Part shown: positions 1-10,993 of the stretch, one piece after another
Layout of the letters: each line of letters begins with the position of its first letter
How positions within the stretch are numbered: the first letter of the stretch is position 1
Source of the DNA: Arachis hypogaea
Taxonomy: Eukaryota; Streptophyta; Magnoliopsida; Fabales; Fabaceae
Length of the DNA stretch: 64,000 nucleotides
Reading direction: 5' to 3'
Assembly (NCBI RefSeq): GCF_003086295.3
Contig: NC_092054.1
Span: 33,138,393 to 33,202,392, forward strand
Translations under genes and position numbers: made by a program
The notes under the pieces: model-generated
Databases searched by the model: none
What the model was told of the DNA's origin: nothing
Seen by the model: the letters and a program-made list of their open reading frames with translations, nothing else

Positions 1-1514
1 CTTTTCCAACAATCTTGTAAACTTTCGTAACCCCTAATTAAGGTCCAACAACTTGTTTTTAGGCTTGAAAATGAGTGTGAACATATGAATTGTGTTAAAA
101 TAATATTTTGGATGAGATTAAGGATTAAAGTTGATGAATATTGATGACAGCTTGTGAGTGATGAACTTACTGAATACTAAATTGACATAAGACATGAACG
201 ATGAGATTGACGATGACTGAATATAGCTTGATTGGCTCATTGGCAAGGTCTGGGTGATATCTCACTTGTGTATTAATTGAATATCTGTTTATGGTAAGGT
301 CTGGGTGTTATCCCGCTTACGTAATGAATTGAATTTGATTGATACGATACCTTCCTATGTAGATACCAGGGTGTGGTTTGCCCTACTTGCTCTGGGTTGA
401 GGACTGGAACTTTCTGGGTAGATACAGTGGTTCGCCCCACTTGCACCGGGTTGAGATTTGAGACTTTGTCGACCCTCCGTCTCAAGATGTGGCTAGACAC
501 TTAGACCTTTTCGGATAATTCCTCCAACGGAAGTGAACACCTCTTGGGGATGCGCACACTGAGGGATTGTCCAGGATTTGCTACCGGACATGTCGGGTTT
601 GGCTATATAACCGACAGATGAGCTCATTGGTCATAGGGTAGACATGCATCATTTTTATTTGTGTGTTTGGGTGTGCATCTTGTATTTGGCTTGCCTTATT
701 GAATAATTGTGTCTATATGCTATTTGATCTAATTGCTCTATCTATTCTCTCTATTTGTATATTTCTTGTATTATTTTGTATGTGTTTGAACAACTGAGAG
801 ATTCTTTATGCTGGCGATGGTTACGCTGAGGGTTGTTCCTAATGTGATGATTAGAGGTTTGTGGAAAACTGAGTTTTGATACTGAATTACTGAGTTGGAA
901 CCATTATGATAACGAGAATACTAATGACCTATACTGAGAGGAATTGAAAATTTGAGAGCACTAATTAGTTGAGATTTAGTTTCTGAGTACCTTGTTTGGT
1001 TTAGAAAGGACCCTAAGCTTGAACTTTGTGTCGATTGGAGTATAGGATTGCCTAGCGGATTCATATCTTTTTACATTATCTCTATTTGGAATTATTACCC
1101 TACTGGGAACCTTTTGGTTCTCACTAGATTTGGGAATTGTTTATTTTACAGATGCAGGACGTGATGCACCTCGTTGAGCATGCTGGTTTGCTCTCGGAAG
1201 CAAAGACTGTCTTTTAGGACTTTTCATTTTTCTTTAGAAGTTGTTATTCTCTACTTTTGTATAGTGTAACTGTCTATCCCTCTTAGAGGTTGATTATGGA
1301 GAAATAGGATGTATATTTTGTATCTTTCTGGGCTGTACTATATTATCTTGCTGGCCTTCTCTTCGTAGGTCGAGACTAGTGTTGTTATGTATCTTTTTGA
1401 ATCTTATGTATATATTTATATGTCTCGCTCTTGTCTGTATATTGACTCTTTATGCTTTCGATGTTTCGAGTGTGATGTGCTTTTGTTCTGTTATCTTTCT
1501 TCACAGGCTCCTAG
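1..1514. other. Unassigned repeat-like DNA
   Basis: No convincing gene is visible; open frames here are short and have no recognisable motif. Around 240-470 there is a degenerate direct repeat built on a GGTCTGGGTG-like phrase and on tgcNcNgGGTTGAG. Around 1150-1200 the text resembles the 3' non-coding or LTR part of a chromovirus-type Ty3 element, but I could not define LTR ends or a TSD. The stretch ends where the hAT-like terminus begins at 1515. Confidence 0.35.
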
Positions 1515-2006
1515 TTAGGGGTGTTCAGATCCAAACCGGTCCAAAAAAACTGCGAAACCGGACCGATCCAAACTGAAAACCGAATTAAACTGCTCTATTT
1601 TGGATATTTTTTGAATTTTGAATCGGTTTTATTGTGGTTCGGTTCCACTCTACACAACTGAACCGAACAGAATGGAACTGCAATAATAATAATAATACCC
1701 TTACCGTAGCACACTAGCGCCGCTTCCCCAAAGGTTTGAAACCCCAATCTAAAGAAAGAAACCCATCTGCCCTCTCTTAGTCTTCGTTCTTCACTCTCAC
1801 CATCACAGCATCATGCACTCTCACCATCACAGCATCACTCACTCTCAGTCACTCTCACTGTCACATGCCGACGCCCTCTGTCACTCCTCTTCTGAATGAT
1901 ACCCTTCGTCGCCTCCTCTTCACGGTGACGCCGCTGCCGCCTCCTCTCTTCGGTGACGCCGCTGCTGCCTTCTCCCCTCAGTGGCGCCGCTGCCACCTCT
2001 TCTTCA

Positions 2007-2245
2007 AGGTATATTTTTACTTGCTTTTGTTTATTTTGTTTTGTTCTGTTATTTTAAAATTTTGTTTAATTTTAATTTTTACTTGTTAATCTGTGTTAAA
2101 CTTTGTTAAAATGTTCAAGGTATATTTTACTTGCTTTTGTTTATTTTGTTTTGTTCTATTGTTTTAAAATTTTGTTTAATTTTAATTTTTACTTGTTAAT
2201 CTGTGTTAAACTGTGTTAAACTGTTCAAGGTATATTTTACTTGCT
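2007..2245 (+). repeat. Tandem repeat, about 110 bp, 2.2 copies
   Basis: Three successive blocks starting AAGGTATATTTT at 2007, 2118 and 2227 repeat the same T-rich text with few changes; the third is partial. They lie in the leader intron region of the hAT-like element and contain no coding signal. Confidence 0.8.
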
Positions 2246-2430
2246 TTAAACTATGTTTTAATTTTATTTTGTTCTTGTTGTACTGTTATTCTTGTTATTA
2301 AAATTTGTTAAACTTTGTATTAAATTAAGTATTTTGTTCTTGTTGATTGAAACTGAATTCTATTTTTTTTTATCTTCTGCAGATTTTATATTTGTTCGGT
2401 TGATTTTAGCTTTCAATTTGAAGGTCAACA

Positions 2431-2835
2431 ATGTCAACTTCATATCCTGAGGTAATTTTTTTAGTGTGTAATGTGTATGTTGGTAACAACTCAATATGTT
2501 GAGTTGTTGATTAATTGAGAAAAATATTAAAATAACATAAACTGATTAATTATTCTTTGTTAAAATAGGATGTTCAAAGTAGCGAGCCAGGATTTAACAG
2601 TGCTACTCCATCCACTTTTGAATCAGTCAGATCTTTAGGACAGTCAGAGTCAATGCCGCTTCCACAGCCGCAGTCGCAGCCACAAATTCAGACGCAGACG
2701 CAGCCACCATCGCTGCGGCCACTGCCGCCGCGCAGTGATTAGAACAATGAAGGAACTAGATCTAAGAGGAGAAGAGGCAAAGCAAATGTTGCTGATGAGT
2801 CACCTAATCCTGGCAGTCTGAGGAACACGGTACAG
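2431..2835 (+). pseudogene. hAT transposase N-terminal exons, broken
   Basis: An ATG at 2431 opens a 7-codon exon ending at a GAG|GTAATT donor (2451/2452). An intron runs to an AAATAG acceptor at 2568, and exon 2 continues in phase from 2569. Exon 2 encodes a Ser/Thr-rich then Pro/Gln-rich stretch followed by a basic KRRRGK segment. This is the usual disordered N-terminus ahead of a BED zinc finger in plant hAT transposases. An in-frame TAG at 2740-2742 interrupts it. Exon 2 probably ends at the CAG|GTAACA donor at 2835. No BED, DDE or dimerisation domain remains, because the gene is cut by the following LTR insertions. The hAT assignment rests on termini plus this N-terminal style, so moderate confidence. 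Confidence 0.5.
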
Positions 2836-2851
2836 GTAACACTAAAAAACC

Positions 2852-2878
2852 TGTTAGACCCGAAGTTAGGCGCCAGCT
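2852..2878 (+). repeat. First 27 bp of the E6 5' LTR (tentative)
   Basis: TGTTAGACC starts here and runs to the E1 insertion point. The text resumes after E1 at 34078, and the two sides share the element AAGTTAGGCGCC and its complement (around 34117), an inverted pair typical of these LTRs. The exact start is inferred; I have no right-hand TSD to confirm it. Confidence 0.4.
2874..2878. other. Left target-site duplication of E1 (CAGCT)
   Basis: CAGCT directly precedes the E1 terminus TGGTGCAC and is repeated at 34073-34077 directly after the E1 terminus CTCATCA. A 5-bp duplication is normal for Ty3/gypsy integrases. It proves that the two ends 31 kb apart belong to one insertion. Confidence 0.9.
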
Positions 2879-4573
2879 TGGTGCACGAAATTGTGATCAC
2901 ACTTTTCACAACTCCGCACAACTAACCAGCAAGTGCACTGGGTCATCCAAGTAATACCTTACGTGAGTAAGGGTCGATCCCACGGAGATTGTCGGCTTGA
3001 AGCAAGCTATGGTCATCTTGTAAATCTTAGTCAGGCAGATTCAAATGGTTATGAGGTTTTGATAAATAAAAGATAAATAAAACATAAAATAAAATAAAGA
3101 TACTTATGTAATTCATTGGTGGGAATTTTAGATAAGCGTTTAGAGATGCTTTGTTGCTTCTGAACCTCTGCTTTCTTATTGTCTTCTTCCAATCATACGT
3201 GCTCCCTTCCATGGCAAGTTGTATGATCCTCTCGGATGAAAAATACCAGGTACGATTTCTGCACAGCTAATCAACTGTCGGATTTCTCGTCTCGGATGAA
3301 AAATACCAGGCACAGCTACCGCACGGCTAATTATCTGTCGGTTCTCACTAGCGTTGGAATAGGATCTCTCTATCCTTTTGCACACTGTCACTGCGCCCAA
3401 CATTCGCAAGTTTAAAGCTCGTCACAGTTATCCCTTCCTAGATCCTACTCGGAATACCACAGACAAGGTTTAGACTTTTCGGATCTCAGGAATACTGCCA
3501 ATTAGTTCTAGCCTATACCACGAAGGCTCTAATCACGAATTTGGATGCTCTGTTGTCAGGAGAGACGATGCAAATCATGGATTAGAGACCCAAGAGAATA
3601 TACTCCAGCTGTCGTCCAATGACTACGTTGAACATCATGTAGACCGCTTGTGGTTGTCAGGCACGCAGATCTTGGCTAAGCGAGTAACGAAGATAGTGGG
3701 TGATTGTCACGGGTCACCCCTTCATTTTGACTTAACTGAATTAAGTACGAGAGTATATCTTGGAGAAGAAGTAAGCATGAATTGAAAGAAAAACAATAGT
3801 ACTTGCATTAATTCATGAAGAATAGTAGAGCTCTGCACCTTAATCTATGAGGTGTAAAAACTCCACCGTAGAAAATACATAAGAGAAAAAGGTCTAGGCA
3901 TGGCCGAATGGCCAGCCTCCCAATGAAAAATGGCATAAGCCTAAAAGTCCAAAGATTTTTAAATACAATAGTAAAAAGTGCTATTTATGCTAAACTAGTT
4001 ACTAGGGTTTACAGGAAGTCAGTAACTAAGTGCAGATGGTGCATAAATCCACTCTCGGGGCCCACTTGGTGTATGCTTGGGCTGAGCATTGAAGCTTTCA
4101 TGCGCATAGACCATTCTTGGAGTTAAACGCCAGCTTGGCTGCCAGTTTTGGTGCCAGTTCTGGCGTTTTACGCCATAAAGTTTTTGGCTGACGTTTAACG
4201 CCAGTTTGGGCCATCAAATCGCGGGCAAAGTATGGACTATTATATATTGATGGAAAGATGTCTACTTTCTAACGCAATTGAGATCGCGCCAATTGGGCTT
4301 CTGTAGCTCCAGAAAATCCATTTCTAGTGCAGCCGGGTCAGAATCCAACAGCATTTGCAGTCCTTTCTCAGCCTCTGAATCAGATTTTTGCTCAGGTCCC
4401 TCAATTTCAGCTAGAAAATACCTGAAATCACATAAAAATACACAAACTCATAGTAAAGTCCAGAAATGTAATTTTTCCATAAAAACTAATAAAAATATAA
4501 TAAAAAGTAACTAAAATATACTCAAAACTATATAAAAACAATGCCAAAATGGGTATAAATTATCCGCTCATCA
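2879..4573 (-). repeat. E1 3' LTR
   Basis: 1695 bp from TGGTGCACGAAATT to CCGCTCATCA, matching 32371-34072. It contains a degenerate GGCGTT..AACGCC palindrome cluster (4119-4208) and the shared U3 module around the GGAAAG/CTTTCC pair (4226-4321). The inverted copy of the U5 hairpin lies near its left end. Confidence 0.9.
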
Positions 4574-4611
4574 CAACACCAAACTTAAATTGTTGCTTGT
4601 CCCCAAGCAAC
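4574..4611 (-). promoter_or_regulatory. E1 3' hairpin and plus-strand priming region
   Basis: On the minus strand a perfect 8-bp hairpin GTTGCTTG-GGGA-CAAGCAAC (4592-4611) is followed by TTTAAGTTTGGTGTTG, which abuts the 3' LTR. No classical polypurine tract touches the LTR. The same arrangement sits at the 3' LTRs of E2, E3, E4 and E6. Confidence 0.7.
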
Positions 4612-5693
4612 TAAAAACAAAATAGGATAGAAAGAAGAGAAAATACAATAAGTTTCAAAAATATCAATGAAGATTAGTTTCAATTAGATGAGCGGGACTG
4701 GTAGCTTTTTGCTTCTGAACAGTTTTGGCATCTCACTTTATCCTTGGAAGTTCAGAATGATTGGCATCCATAGGAACTCATAATTCAGATAGTGTTATTG
4801 ATTCTCCTAGTTCAGTATGTTGATTCTTGAACACAGCTACTTTATGAGTCTTGGCCGTGACCCTAAGCATCTTGTTTTCTAGTATTACCACCGGATACAT
4901 AAATGCCACAGACACATAACGGGGTGAACCTTTACAGATTGTGACTCATCTTTGCTAGAGTCCCCAGTTAGAGGTGCCCAGAGCTCTTAAGCACACTCTT
5001 TTTGCTTTGGACCACGACTTTAATCGCTCAGTCTCAAGCTTTTCACTTGACACCTTCACGCCACAAGCACATGGTTAGGGACAGCTTGATTTAGCCGCTT
5101 AGGCCAGGATTTTATTCCTTTGGGCGCTCCTATCCATTAATGCTCAAAGCCTTGGATCTTTTTTACCCTTGCCTTTTGGTTTAAAGGGTTATTGGCTTTT
5201 TCTACTTGCTTTTTTTCTTTTTCTTTCTTTTTTTTCTTTTTTTTTGCCATATTTTTTTTTGCAAGCTTTCTCTTTTTCACTGCTTTTTCTTGCTTCAAGA
5301 ATCAATTTTATGATTTTTCAGATTATCAATAACATTTCCCTTTTTTTCATTATTCTTTCAAGAGCCAACAAATTTAACATTCATAAACAACAATATAAAA
5401 AATATGCACTGTTCAAGTATTCATTCAGAAAACAAAAAGTGTTGCCACCACATCAAAATAATTAAGCTAATTTCAAGAAAATTTTTGAAATTATGCACTT
5501 CTTGTTCTTTTGCAAATAAATATATTTTTCATTTAAGAAAGGTGAGGGATTCATGGAATCATTCATAGCTTTAATACATAGACACTAGACACTAATGATC
5601 ATGTAATGAAGACACAAACATAGACAAAACATAAAGCATAGAAAATGAAAAATAGAAAAAATAAGAACAAGGAAATTAAAGAACGGGTCCACC
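4612..5693 (-). other. E1 3' non-coding region
   Basis: About 1.1 kb between the ORF2 stop and the 3' hairpin. It is colinear with 12578-13671 in E2 and 58889-59971 in E4, and contains a T-rich tract near 5200-5290. Open frames here are neither shared nor motif-bearing. I see no gene. Confidence 0.7.
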
Positions 5694-6851
5694 TTAGTGA
5701 CGGCGGCTAGTTCTTCCTCTTGAATATCTTATGGAGTGCTTGAGCTCCTCTATGTCTCTTCCTTGTCTTTGTTGCTCCTCTCTCATGGCCTTTTAGTCTT
5801 CTCTGATTTCATGGAGGATGATGGAGTGCTCTTGGTGCTCCACTCTTAGTTGCTCCATGTTGGAACTCAAATCTCCTAAAGAGGTGTTGAGTTGCTCCCA
5901 ATAGTTGTGTGGAGGAAAATGCATCCCTTGAGGCATCTTAGGGATTTCTTGATGAGGAATTTCCTCATGCTCTTGTTGAGGTCCATGAGTGAGCTCTCGT
6001 GTTTACTCCATCCTTTTTTTTGTGATGGGCTTGTCCCCTTCAATGAGGATATCTTCCTCTATGACAATCTCAGTTGAATTGCATAGGTGACAGATGAGAT
6101 GAGGGAAGGCTAACCTTGCCAAAATGGAGGGCTTGTCAGCCACTTTGTATAGTTTTAGAGATATGATCTCATGAACTTCTACTTCCTCTCCAATCATGAT
6201 ACTATGGATCATGATATCCCGATCCACAGTAACTTCAGATCAGTTGCTAGTGGGGATGATAGAGCATTGGATGAATTCTAACTATCCTCTAGCCACGGGT
6301 TTGAGGTCAGGCTTTCTCAATTGAACCGGCTTGCCTCTTGAGTCTCTCTTCCATTGTGCTCCTTCCACACAAATGTCTGTGAGGACTTGGTCCAACCTTT
6401 GATCAAAGTTTACTCTTCTAGTGAAAGGATGAGAATCTCCTTTCATTATTGGTAAGTTGAATGCCAACCTCACAGTTTCCGGACTGAAATCCAAATATTT
6501 CCTCCGAACCATTGTGAGCCAATTCTTTGGGTTTGGGTTCATACTTTAATCATGGTTCTTAGTGATCCATGAATTAGCATAGAACTCTTGAACCATTAAG
6601 ATTTTGACTTGTTAGATGGGGTTGGTGAGAGCTTCCCAACCTTTTCTCCGAACCTCACGTCGGATCTCCGGATATTCATTCTTTTTTAGCATGAAGGGGA
6701 CCTCAGAGATCACCTTTTTCTTGGCCACAATTTCATAGAAGTGCTCTTGATCGACTTTTGAGATGAATCTCTCCATCTCCCATGACTCGGAGGTGGAAGC
6801 AATTGCCTTCCCTTTCCTCTTTCTAGAGGTTTCTCTGGCCTTAGGTGCCAT
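5694..6851 (-). pseudogene. ORF2 (putative plant transposon protein family), E1 copy
   Basis: Reading from ATG at 6851, this is colinear with the nearly intact E4 copy at 57737. It has a basic Ser-rich N-terminus, then WEMERFISK, then a globular part containing EFYAN, VRRKYLDFSPE, DICVEGAQWK, DLKPVARG and IPTSN, and ends in a Glu/Arg-rich coiled tail. I believe it matches the Pfam family called putative plant transposon protein (PF20167), from memory. It lies where Athila-type elements carry an env-like third ORF, but I see no signal peptide or membrane segment. In-frame stops interrupt it near 6615, 6550, 6285, 6240, 6003 and 5800. Function unknown. Confidence 0.75.
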
Positions 6852-6885
6852 TGATGGTTATGGAAAAACAAAAAGTAGAGCTTTT

Positions 6886-6926
6886 TCCCACATCAAACTT
6901 AAAAGGTTTGCTTGTCCTCAAGCAAA
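6886..6926 (-). promoter_or_regulatory. Hairpin + AAGTTTG motif ahead of E1 ORF2
   Basis: On the minus strand a hairpin TTTGCTTG-AGGA-CAAGCAAA (6907-6926) is followed by TTTTAAGTTTGATGTG. This is a second copy of the composite found at the 3' LTR (4574-4611), placed about 35 bp upstream of the ORF2 start codon. Confidence 0.65.
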
Positions 6927-7339
6927 AGAAGAAAAAAGGGAGTAGAAGAAGAAGAAATAGAGGGGATGGAGGGGTGTGGTGAATTCAGCCAAGGGGGTTA
7001 ATGTGATTATGATGTGTGAAATGAAGGTGGTAAGGAGGGGTATTTATAGGGTAAGAGAGAGAGAGGGAGGTCGTGTATGAAGGGGGTGGGTTTGGGAGGG
7101 AAATGGTTTGAATTTGAATGGTGAGGTAGGTGGGGTTTTATGATTGGTTTTTGGGGAAGAGTGGATGGATGTGAGTGGTGAAGAGATTATGGGAAAGAGG
7201 GTAGGATGTGATTAGTCAAGGGTATTTGGGGAAGAGTGTTCTGGAAATGTGTGAAGAGGGGAGAAAGAGAGGTGGGGTAGGTGGGGATCCTGTGGGGTCC
7301 ACAGATCCTGAGGTGTCAAGGAATTCTGCTCCCTGCACC
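6927..7339 (-). other. E1 spacer between palindrome array and ORF2
   Basis: Purine-rich on the plus strand, so pyrimidine-rich in the sense strand, with GAGAGAGAG near 7055. It includes a CCACAGGATC/GATCCTGTGG pair near 7285-7310 that is shared with E4 near 57250-57300. No gene is seen; it may be the leader of the ORF2 transcript. Confidence 0.55.
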
Positions 7340-7585
7340 TTTCTTGCATTTAAACGCCCTCTGTGTGCCATTTCTGGCGTTTAACGCCAACTCTGCTACC
7401 TTTTCTGGCGTTAAACGCCAGGCTGATGCCCTTTTCTGGCGTTTAACGCCAACCAGACACCAGACACCCTTTTCTGGCGTTAAACGTTAGTCTGTCTGCC
7501 AATTCTAGCGTTTAATGCTCAGAATGCTACCAGACTGGGCGTTAAACGCCCATTCTGCTATCCTTACTGGCGTTTAAACGCGAGT
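7340..7585 (-). repeat. E1 internal palindrome array
   Basis: Eight palindromes of the CTGGCGTTTAACGCCAG type have centres near 7352, 7382, 7413, 7444, 7481, 7512, 7544 and 7575. Spacing is 30-32 bp except for one 37-bp step carrying a small insertion (ACCAGACACC region). Several arms have decayed (AACGTTAG, AATGCTCAG). Confidence 0.85.
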
Positions 7586-7730
7586 AAGCCTGTTCTCCAG
7601 GGTGTGCTATTTTTGATGCTGTTTTTAATTCTGCTTTAATTCTACAGTTGTTTTTGTGACTCCACATGATCATCAACCTAAAGAAAACATAAAATAACAA
7701 TGGAAAATAAATAAATATAATTAAATAACA

Positions 7731-7776
7731 TTGGGTTGCCTCCCAATAAGTGCTTCTTTAATGTCAATAGCTTGAC
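7731..7776 (-). promoter_or_regulatory. Twin hairpin after E1 pro
   Basis: Sense-strand hairpin 1 is GTCAA-GCTA-TTGAC (7763-7776). Hairpin 2 is TTGGG-AGGCAA-CCCAA (7731-7746). They are joined by ATTAAAGAAGCACTTA. The same pair follows the gag or pol ORF in five other elements here. Confidence 0.75.
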
Positions 7777-7795
7777 AGTGAGCTCTTAGAGAGCT

Positions 7796-8365
7796 TCACA
7801 GAGACTCAAAGCTTAATGGTGGCCTCCCAACACCAAACTTAGAAGTTGAGTGTGGGAGCTCTGTTTGACTCTGTATTGAGAGAAGCTTTTCATGCTTCCT
7901 CTCCATGGTTACAAAAGAAGATCCTTGAGCCTTAAACACATGGTAGTCCTCATTCAATTGAAGGACTAACTCTCCTCTGTCCACATCAATCACAGCTTTT
8001 GCTGTGGCTAGGAAGGGTCTTCCAAGGATAATGGATTCATCCTCATCATTCCCAGTGTCTAGGATTATGAAATCAGCAGGGATGTACAAGCCTTCAACCT
8101 TCACTAAGACATCCTCTACAAGTCCATAAGCCTGCTTCCTTGATTTGTCTGCCAATTCTAGTGAGAATCTTGCAACTTGTACCTCAAAGATCCCTAGTTT
8201 CTCTATTACAGAGAGTGGCATGAGGTTTATTCCTGACCCCAGGTCACACAGAGCCTTCTCAAAGGTCATGGTGCCTATGGTACAAGGTATTAAGAATTTT
8301 CCGGGATCCGGTTTCTTCTGAGGTATTTTCAGTTGAACTAAAGCATTCAGTTCATTGATGAGCAA
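7796..8365 (-). CDS. E1 retropepsin-like aspartic protease
   Basis: 189 residues. The active-site motif ALCDLGSG falls at about 39-45, with D41 as the catalytic Asp, and the second retropepsin signature IILGRPFLAT falls near 117. The frame continues upstream into Gag through one TGA (just before 8381). In E4 the same junction is open at this codon but stopped elsewhere, so Gag and protease were one polyprotein. The C-terminus has one TSKFGVG copy encoded by the recurrent AAGTTTGGTGT motif. It would cut Gag in the particle. No RT follows; the next feature is the twin hairpin. Confidence 0.85.
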   Translation of the reverse strand: MLINELNALVQLKIPQKKPDPGKFLIPCTIGTMTFEKALCDLGSGINLMPLSVIEKLGIFEVQVARFSLELADKSRKQAYGLVEDVLVKVEGLYIPADFIILDTGNDEDESIILGRPFLATAKAVIDVDRGELVLQLNEDYHVFKAQGSSFVTMERKHEKLLSIQSQTELPHSTSKFGVGRPPLSFESL

Positions 8366-8380
8366 TGGAGGTTCATCCTT

Positions 8381-10081
8381 TCAAGTCTCATTACCAAATA
8401 ACTTGGCATTTAGCTTCATGATTGCTCCTAGATACTGAGTGACTTGCTTTTCAACAACATCTTCATCCTCTTCAGAGGAAGAATAATAAGCATCAGAGCT
8501 CATGAATGGCAACAGTAAGTTCAGTGTAATCTCTATGGTCTCTGTATGAGCCTCAGATTCCTTTGATTCCTCATTAGGGAACTCCTTAGTGGTCAGTGGA
8601 CATCTATTGAGGTATTCCTCACTAGAAATCACTGCCTCTTCCTCCTCTATAGGTTCGACCATTTTGTGTATATTGATGGCCTTGCACTCTCTCTTTGGAT
8701 TCTCTTCTGTATTGCTTGGGAGAGTACTATGAGGGATTTCAGTAACTCTTTTACTCAGCTGACCCACTTGTGCCTCTAGATTTCTAATGGAGGACCTTGT
8801 TTCAGTCATGAAACTATGAGTGGTCTTAGTTAGATCAGAGACTATGGTTGCTAAGTCAGAGAGGCTCTGCCTAGAATTCTCTATCTGTTGCTGAGACGAT
8901 GATGGAAAAGGTTTGCTATTGCCAAACCAAATTCTCCCACCATTATTATTATTGAAGCCTTGATTAGGCTTCTGCTGATCCTTCCATGAGAAATTAGGAT
9001 GATTTCTCCATGAAGGATTATAAGTGTTTCCATAGGATTCTCCCATGTAATTCACTTCTTCCATTCCAGGATTCTCAGGATGATAAGCTTCTCCTTCAGA
9101 GGAGGCTTCTTTAGTACTGCCGGATGCAGCTCGCAATCCAGTCAGATTATGAGAAATCATATTGACCTGCTGAGTCAATATTTTATTCTGAGCCAATATG
9201 GCATTCAGAGTATCAATCTCAAGAACTCCTTTCTTCTGAGTCATCCCATTGTTCACATGATTTCTTTCAGAAGTATACATGAACTGGTTATTTGCAACTA
9301 TTTCAATGAGTTCCTGGGCTTCTGCAGGTGTTTTCTTCAGATGAAGAGATCCACCAGCAGAGTGGTCCAGTGACATATTGGACAATTCAGATAGACTATA
9401 ATAGAATATACCTAAGATGCTCCATTCTGAAAGCATGTCAGAAGGACACCTTCTGATCAATTGCTTGTATCTTTCCCAAGCTTCATAGAGGGATTCACCT
9501 TCCTTCTGTCTGAAGGTTTGGACTTCCACTCTAAGCTTGCTCATCTTTTGAGGTGGAAAGAATTTGGCCAAGAAAGCATTGACCAACTTTTTCCAAGAGT
9601 TCAGGCTTTCTCTAGGTTGTGAGTCCAACCATATCCTAGCTCTGTCTCTTATAGCAAAGGGGAAAAGCATAAGTCTGTAGACCTCGGGATCAACCCCATT
9701 GGTCTTAACAGTGTCACATATTTGCATGAATTCAGCTAAGAACTGATGAGGATCTTCCAATGGAAGTCCATAAAACTTGCAATTTTGCTGTATTAGAGAA
9801 ACTAATTGAGGCTTAAGCTCAAAGTTGTTTGCTCCAATTGCAGGAATTGAGATGCTTCTTCCATATAAGTTGGACATTGGTGCAGTAAAGTCACCAAGCA
9901 TCTTTCTTGCATCTCTAGCATTATTGTTGGGTTCGGCTGCCATGTCTGCTTCTTTTTCGAAAATTTCTGTAAGGTCATCTCCAGAGTGTTGTGTTTTAGC
10001 TTCTCTTAGCTTTCTCTTCAGAGTCCTTTCAGGTCCAGGATCAGCTTCAACAAGGATGTCTTTATCCCTGTTCCTGCTCAT
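8381..10081 (-). CDS. gag: E1 Gag
   Basis: 566 residues from ATG at 10081. A basic N-terminus with acidic patches is followed by an Athila-type capsid core at roughly 90-240. That core holds the retrotransposon Gag signatures YRLMLFPFAIRDRAR, AFLAKFFPP and GESLYEAWERYK. A Gln/Asn-rich region carries YNPSWRNHPNFSW, then comes a coiled coil (SIRNLEAQVGQLSKRV). I see no CCHC zinc knuckle, as is usual for Athila-like Gags. It ends on a TGA where the E4 homologue reads through toward protease. Long and uninterrupted, so the most intact gene of E1. It closely resembles E4 Gag and only distantly resembles E2 Gag. Confidence 0.88.
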   Translation of the reverse strand: MSRNRDKDILVEADPGPERTLKRKLREAKTQHSGDDLTEIFEKEADMAAEPNNNARDARKMLGDFTAPMSNLYGRSISIPAIGANNFELKPQLVSLIQQNCKFYGLPLEDPHQFLAEFMQICDTVKTNGVDPEVYRLMLFPFAIRDRARIWLDSQPRESLNSWKKLVNAFLAKFFPPQKMSKLRVEVQTFRQKEGESLYEAWERYKQLIRRCPSDMLSEWSILGIFYYSLSELSNMSLDHSAGGSLHLKKTPAEAQELIEIVANNQFMYTSERNHVNNGMTQKKGVLEIDTLNAILAQNKILTQQVNMISHNLTGLRAASGSTKEASSEGEAYHPENPGMEEVNYMGESYGNTYNPSWRNHPNFSWKDQQKPNQGFNNNNGGRIWFGNSKPFPSSSQQQIENSRQSLSDLATIVSDLTKTTHSFMTETRSSIRNLEAQVGQLSKRVTEIPHSTLPSNTEENPKRECKAINIHKMVEPIEEEEAVISSEEYLNRCPLTTKEFPNEESKESEAHTETIEITLNLLLPFMSSDAYYSSSEEDEDVVEKQVTQYLGAIMKLNAKLFGNET

Positions 10082-10988
10082 ATGAAAAAGAAGAGAACAG
10101 AAAAGAAGAGGAATCCTCTATGTCACAGTATAAAGATTCCTTTATGTGAGTAGAAGAATAGAATGAAGAAGGAGGAAGAAATTCGAACACACACAGAGAG
10201 AGAGGGTTCAAATTATGAGTAGAAGAGAAGTGTTAGTAAATAAATAAAATAAATAGAAAGAGATGAGAGAGAGAGAGTATTCGAATTTTAAGAAGAGAGA
10301 GAAGAAAAATATTTTTATTTTTATTTTAATTATAAGTTAGAATTCGAAATTATTAAAAGAAATAAAATAAAATTAAAATTTAAAACAATTAGTTAATTAA
10401 AAGAAATTTTGGAAAAGTGGGGAGTTATTTTCGAAAATGAGAAGTGAAAAAGTAGTTAGGTGGTTTTTGAAAAAGATAAGAAATAGTAAACTTTTTTTAA
10501 AATTAAAACAAACAAGTCAAGTGGTTAATTGAAAAAAATTTGAAAATCAATTTTGAAAAGATAAGAAGTTAGAAAAAGATTTTGAAATTAAAATTTTGAA
10601 AAAGATATGATTGAAATTTATTTTGAAAAAGATTAAAAAAGTGATTAAAAAGATTTGATTTTTAAAATTAAAGCTAATGACTTGGCTAACAAGAAACTAA
10701 AAGATATGATTCTAGAATTTAAAGATTGAACTTTTCTTAATAAGAAAGTAACAAACTTGAAATTTTTGAATTAAAACATTAATTGTTAGTAAAGTTTTCA
10801 AAAATATAGAATAAAAATAAGAAAAAGATTTTGAAAATTTGTTTAAAGATTTTCGAAAACATTAAAAGAAAAATGAAAAAGATTTTGAAAAATTTTGAGA
10901 AAGAATTCGAAAATATCAAAAGAAAAATGGAAAAGATTTGATTTTGAAAAGGATTTGAAAAGATAGAATTTTTAAATTGAAATTTTGA
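10082..10988 (-). other. E1 leader, gag-proximal part
   Basis: Very A/T-rich 5' leader, with TTTTCAAAAAT-like runs in the sense strand and a short GA repeat near 10195-10285. It stops at the E2 insertion (TSD CTTGA at 10989-10993) and resumes at 31290. No gene. Confidence 0.8.
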
Positions 10989-10993
10989 CTTGA

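Larger units (their letters stand above)
1515..2851 (+). mobile_element. hAT-like DNA transposon, 5' part only
   Basis: The left end TAGGGGTGTTCA, followed by alternating AACCGGTCC/AACCGGAC subterminal motifs, is characteristic of plant hAT transposons. An 8-bp flank CTCCTAGT (1507-1514) would be the target duplication, but its partner is not in the window. Inside are a CT-rich leader and the first exons of a transposase-like gene. The body is cut off by the LTR element E6 near 2852, and no right hAT terminus was found after the nest, so the remainder is deleted or displaced. Confidence 0.6.

Noticed and set aside
1379..1576. 65-codon open frame with hydrophobic start
   Set aside because: Overlaps the hAT terminus and has no supporting signals; hydrophobicity comes from T-rich DNA.
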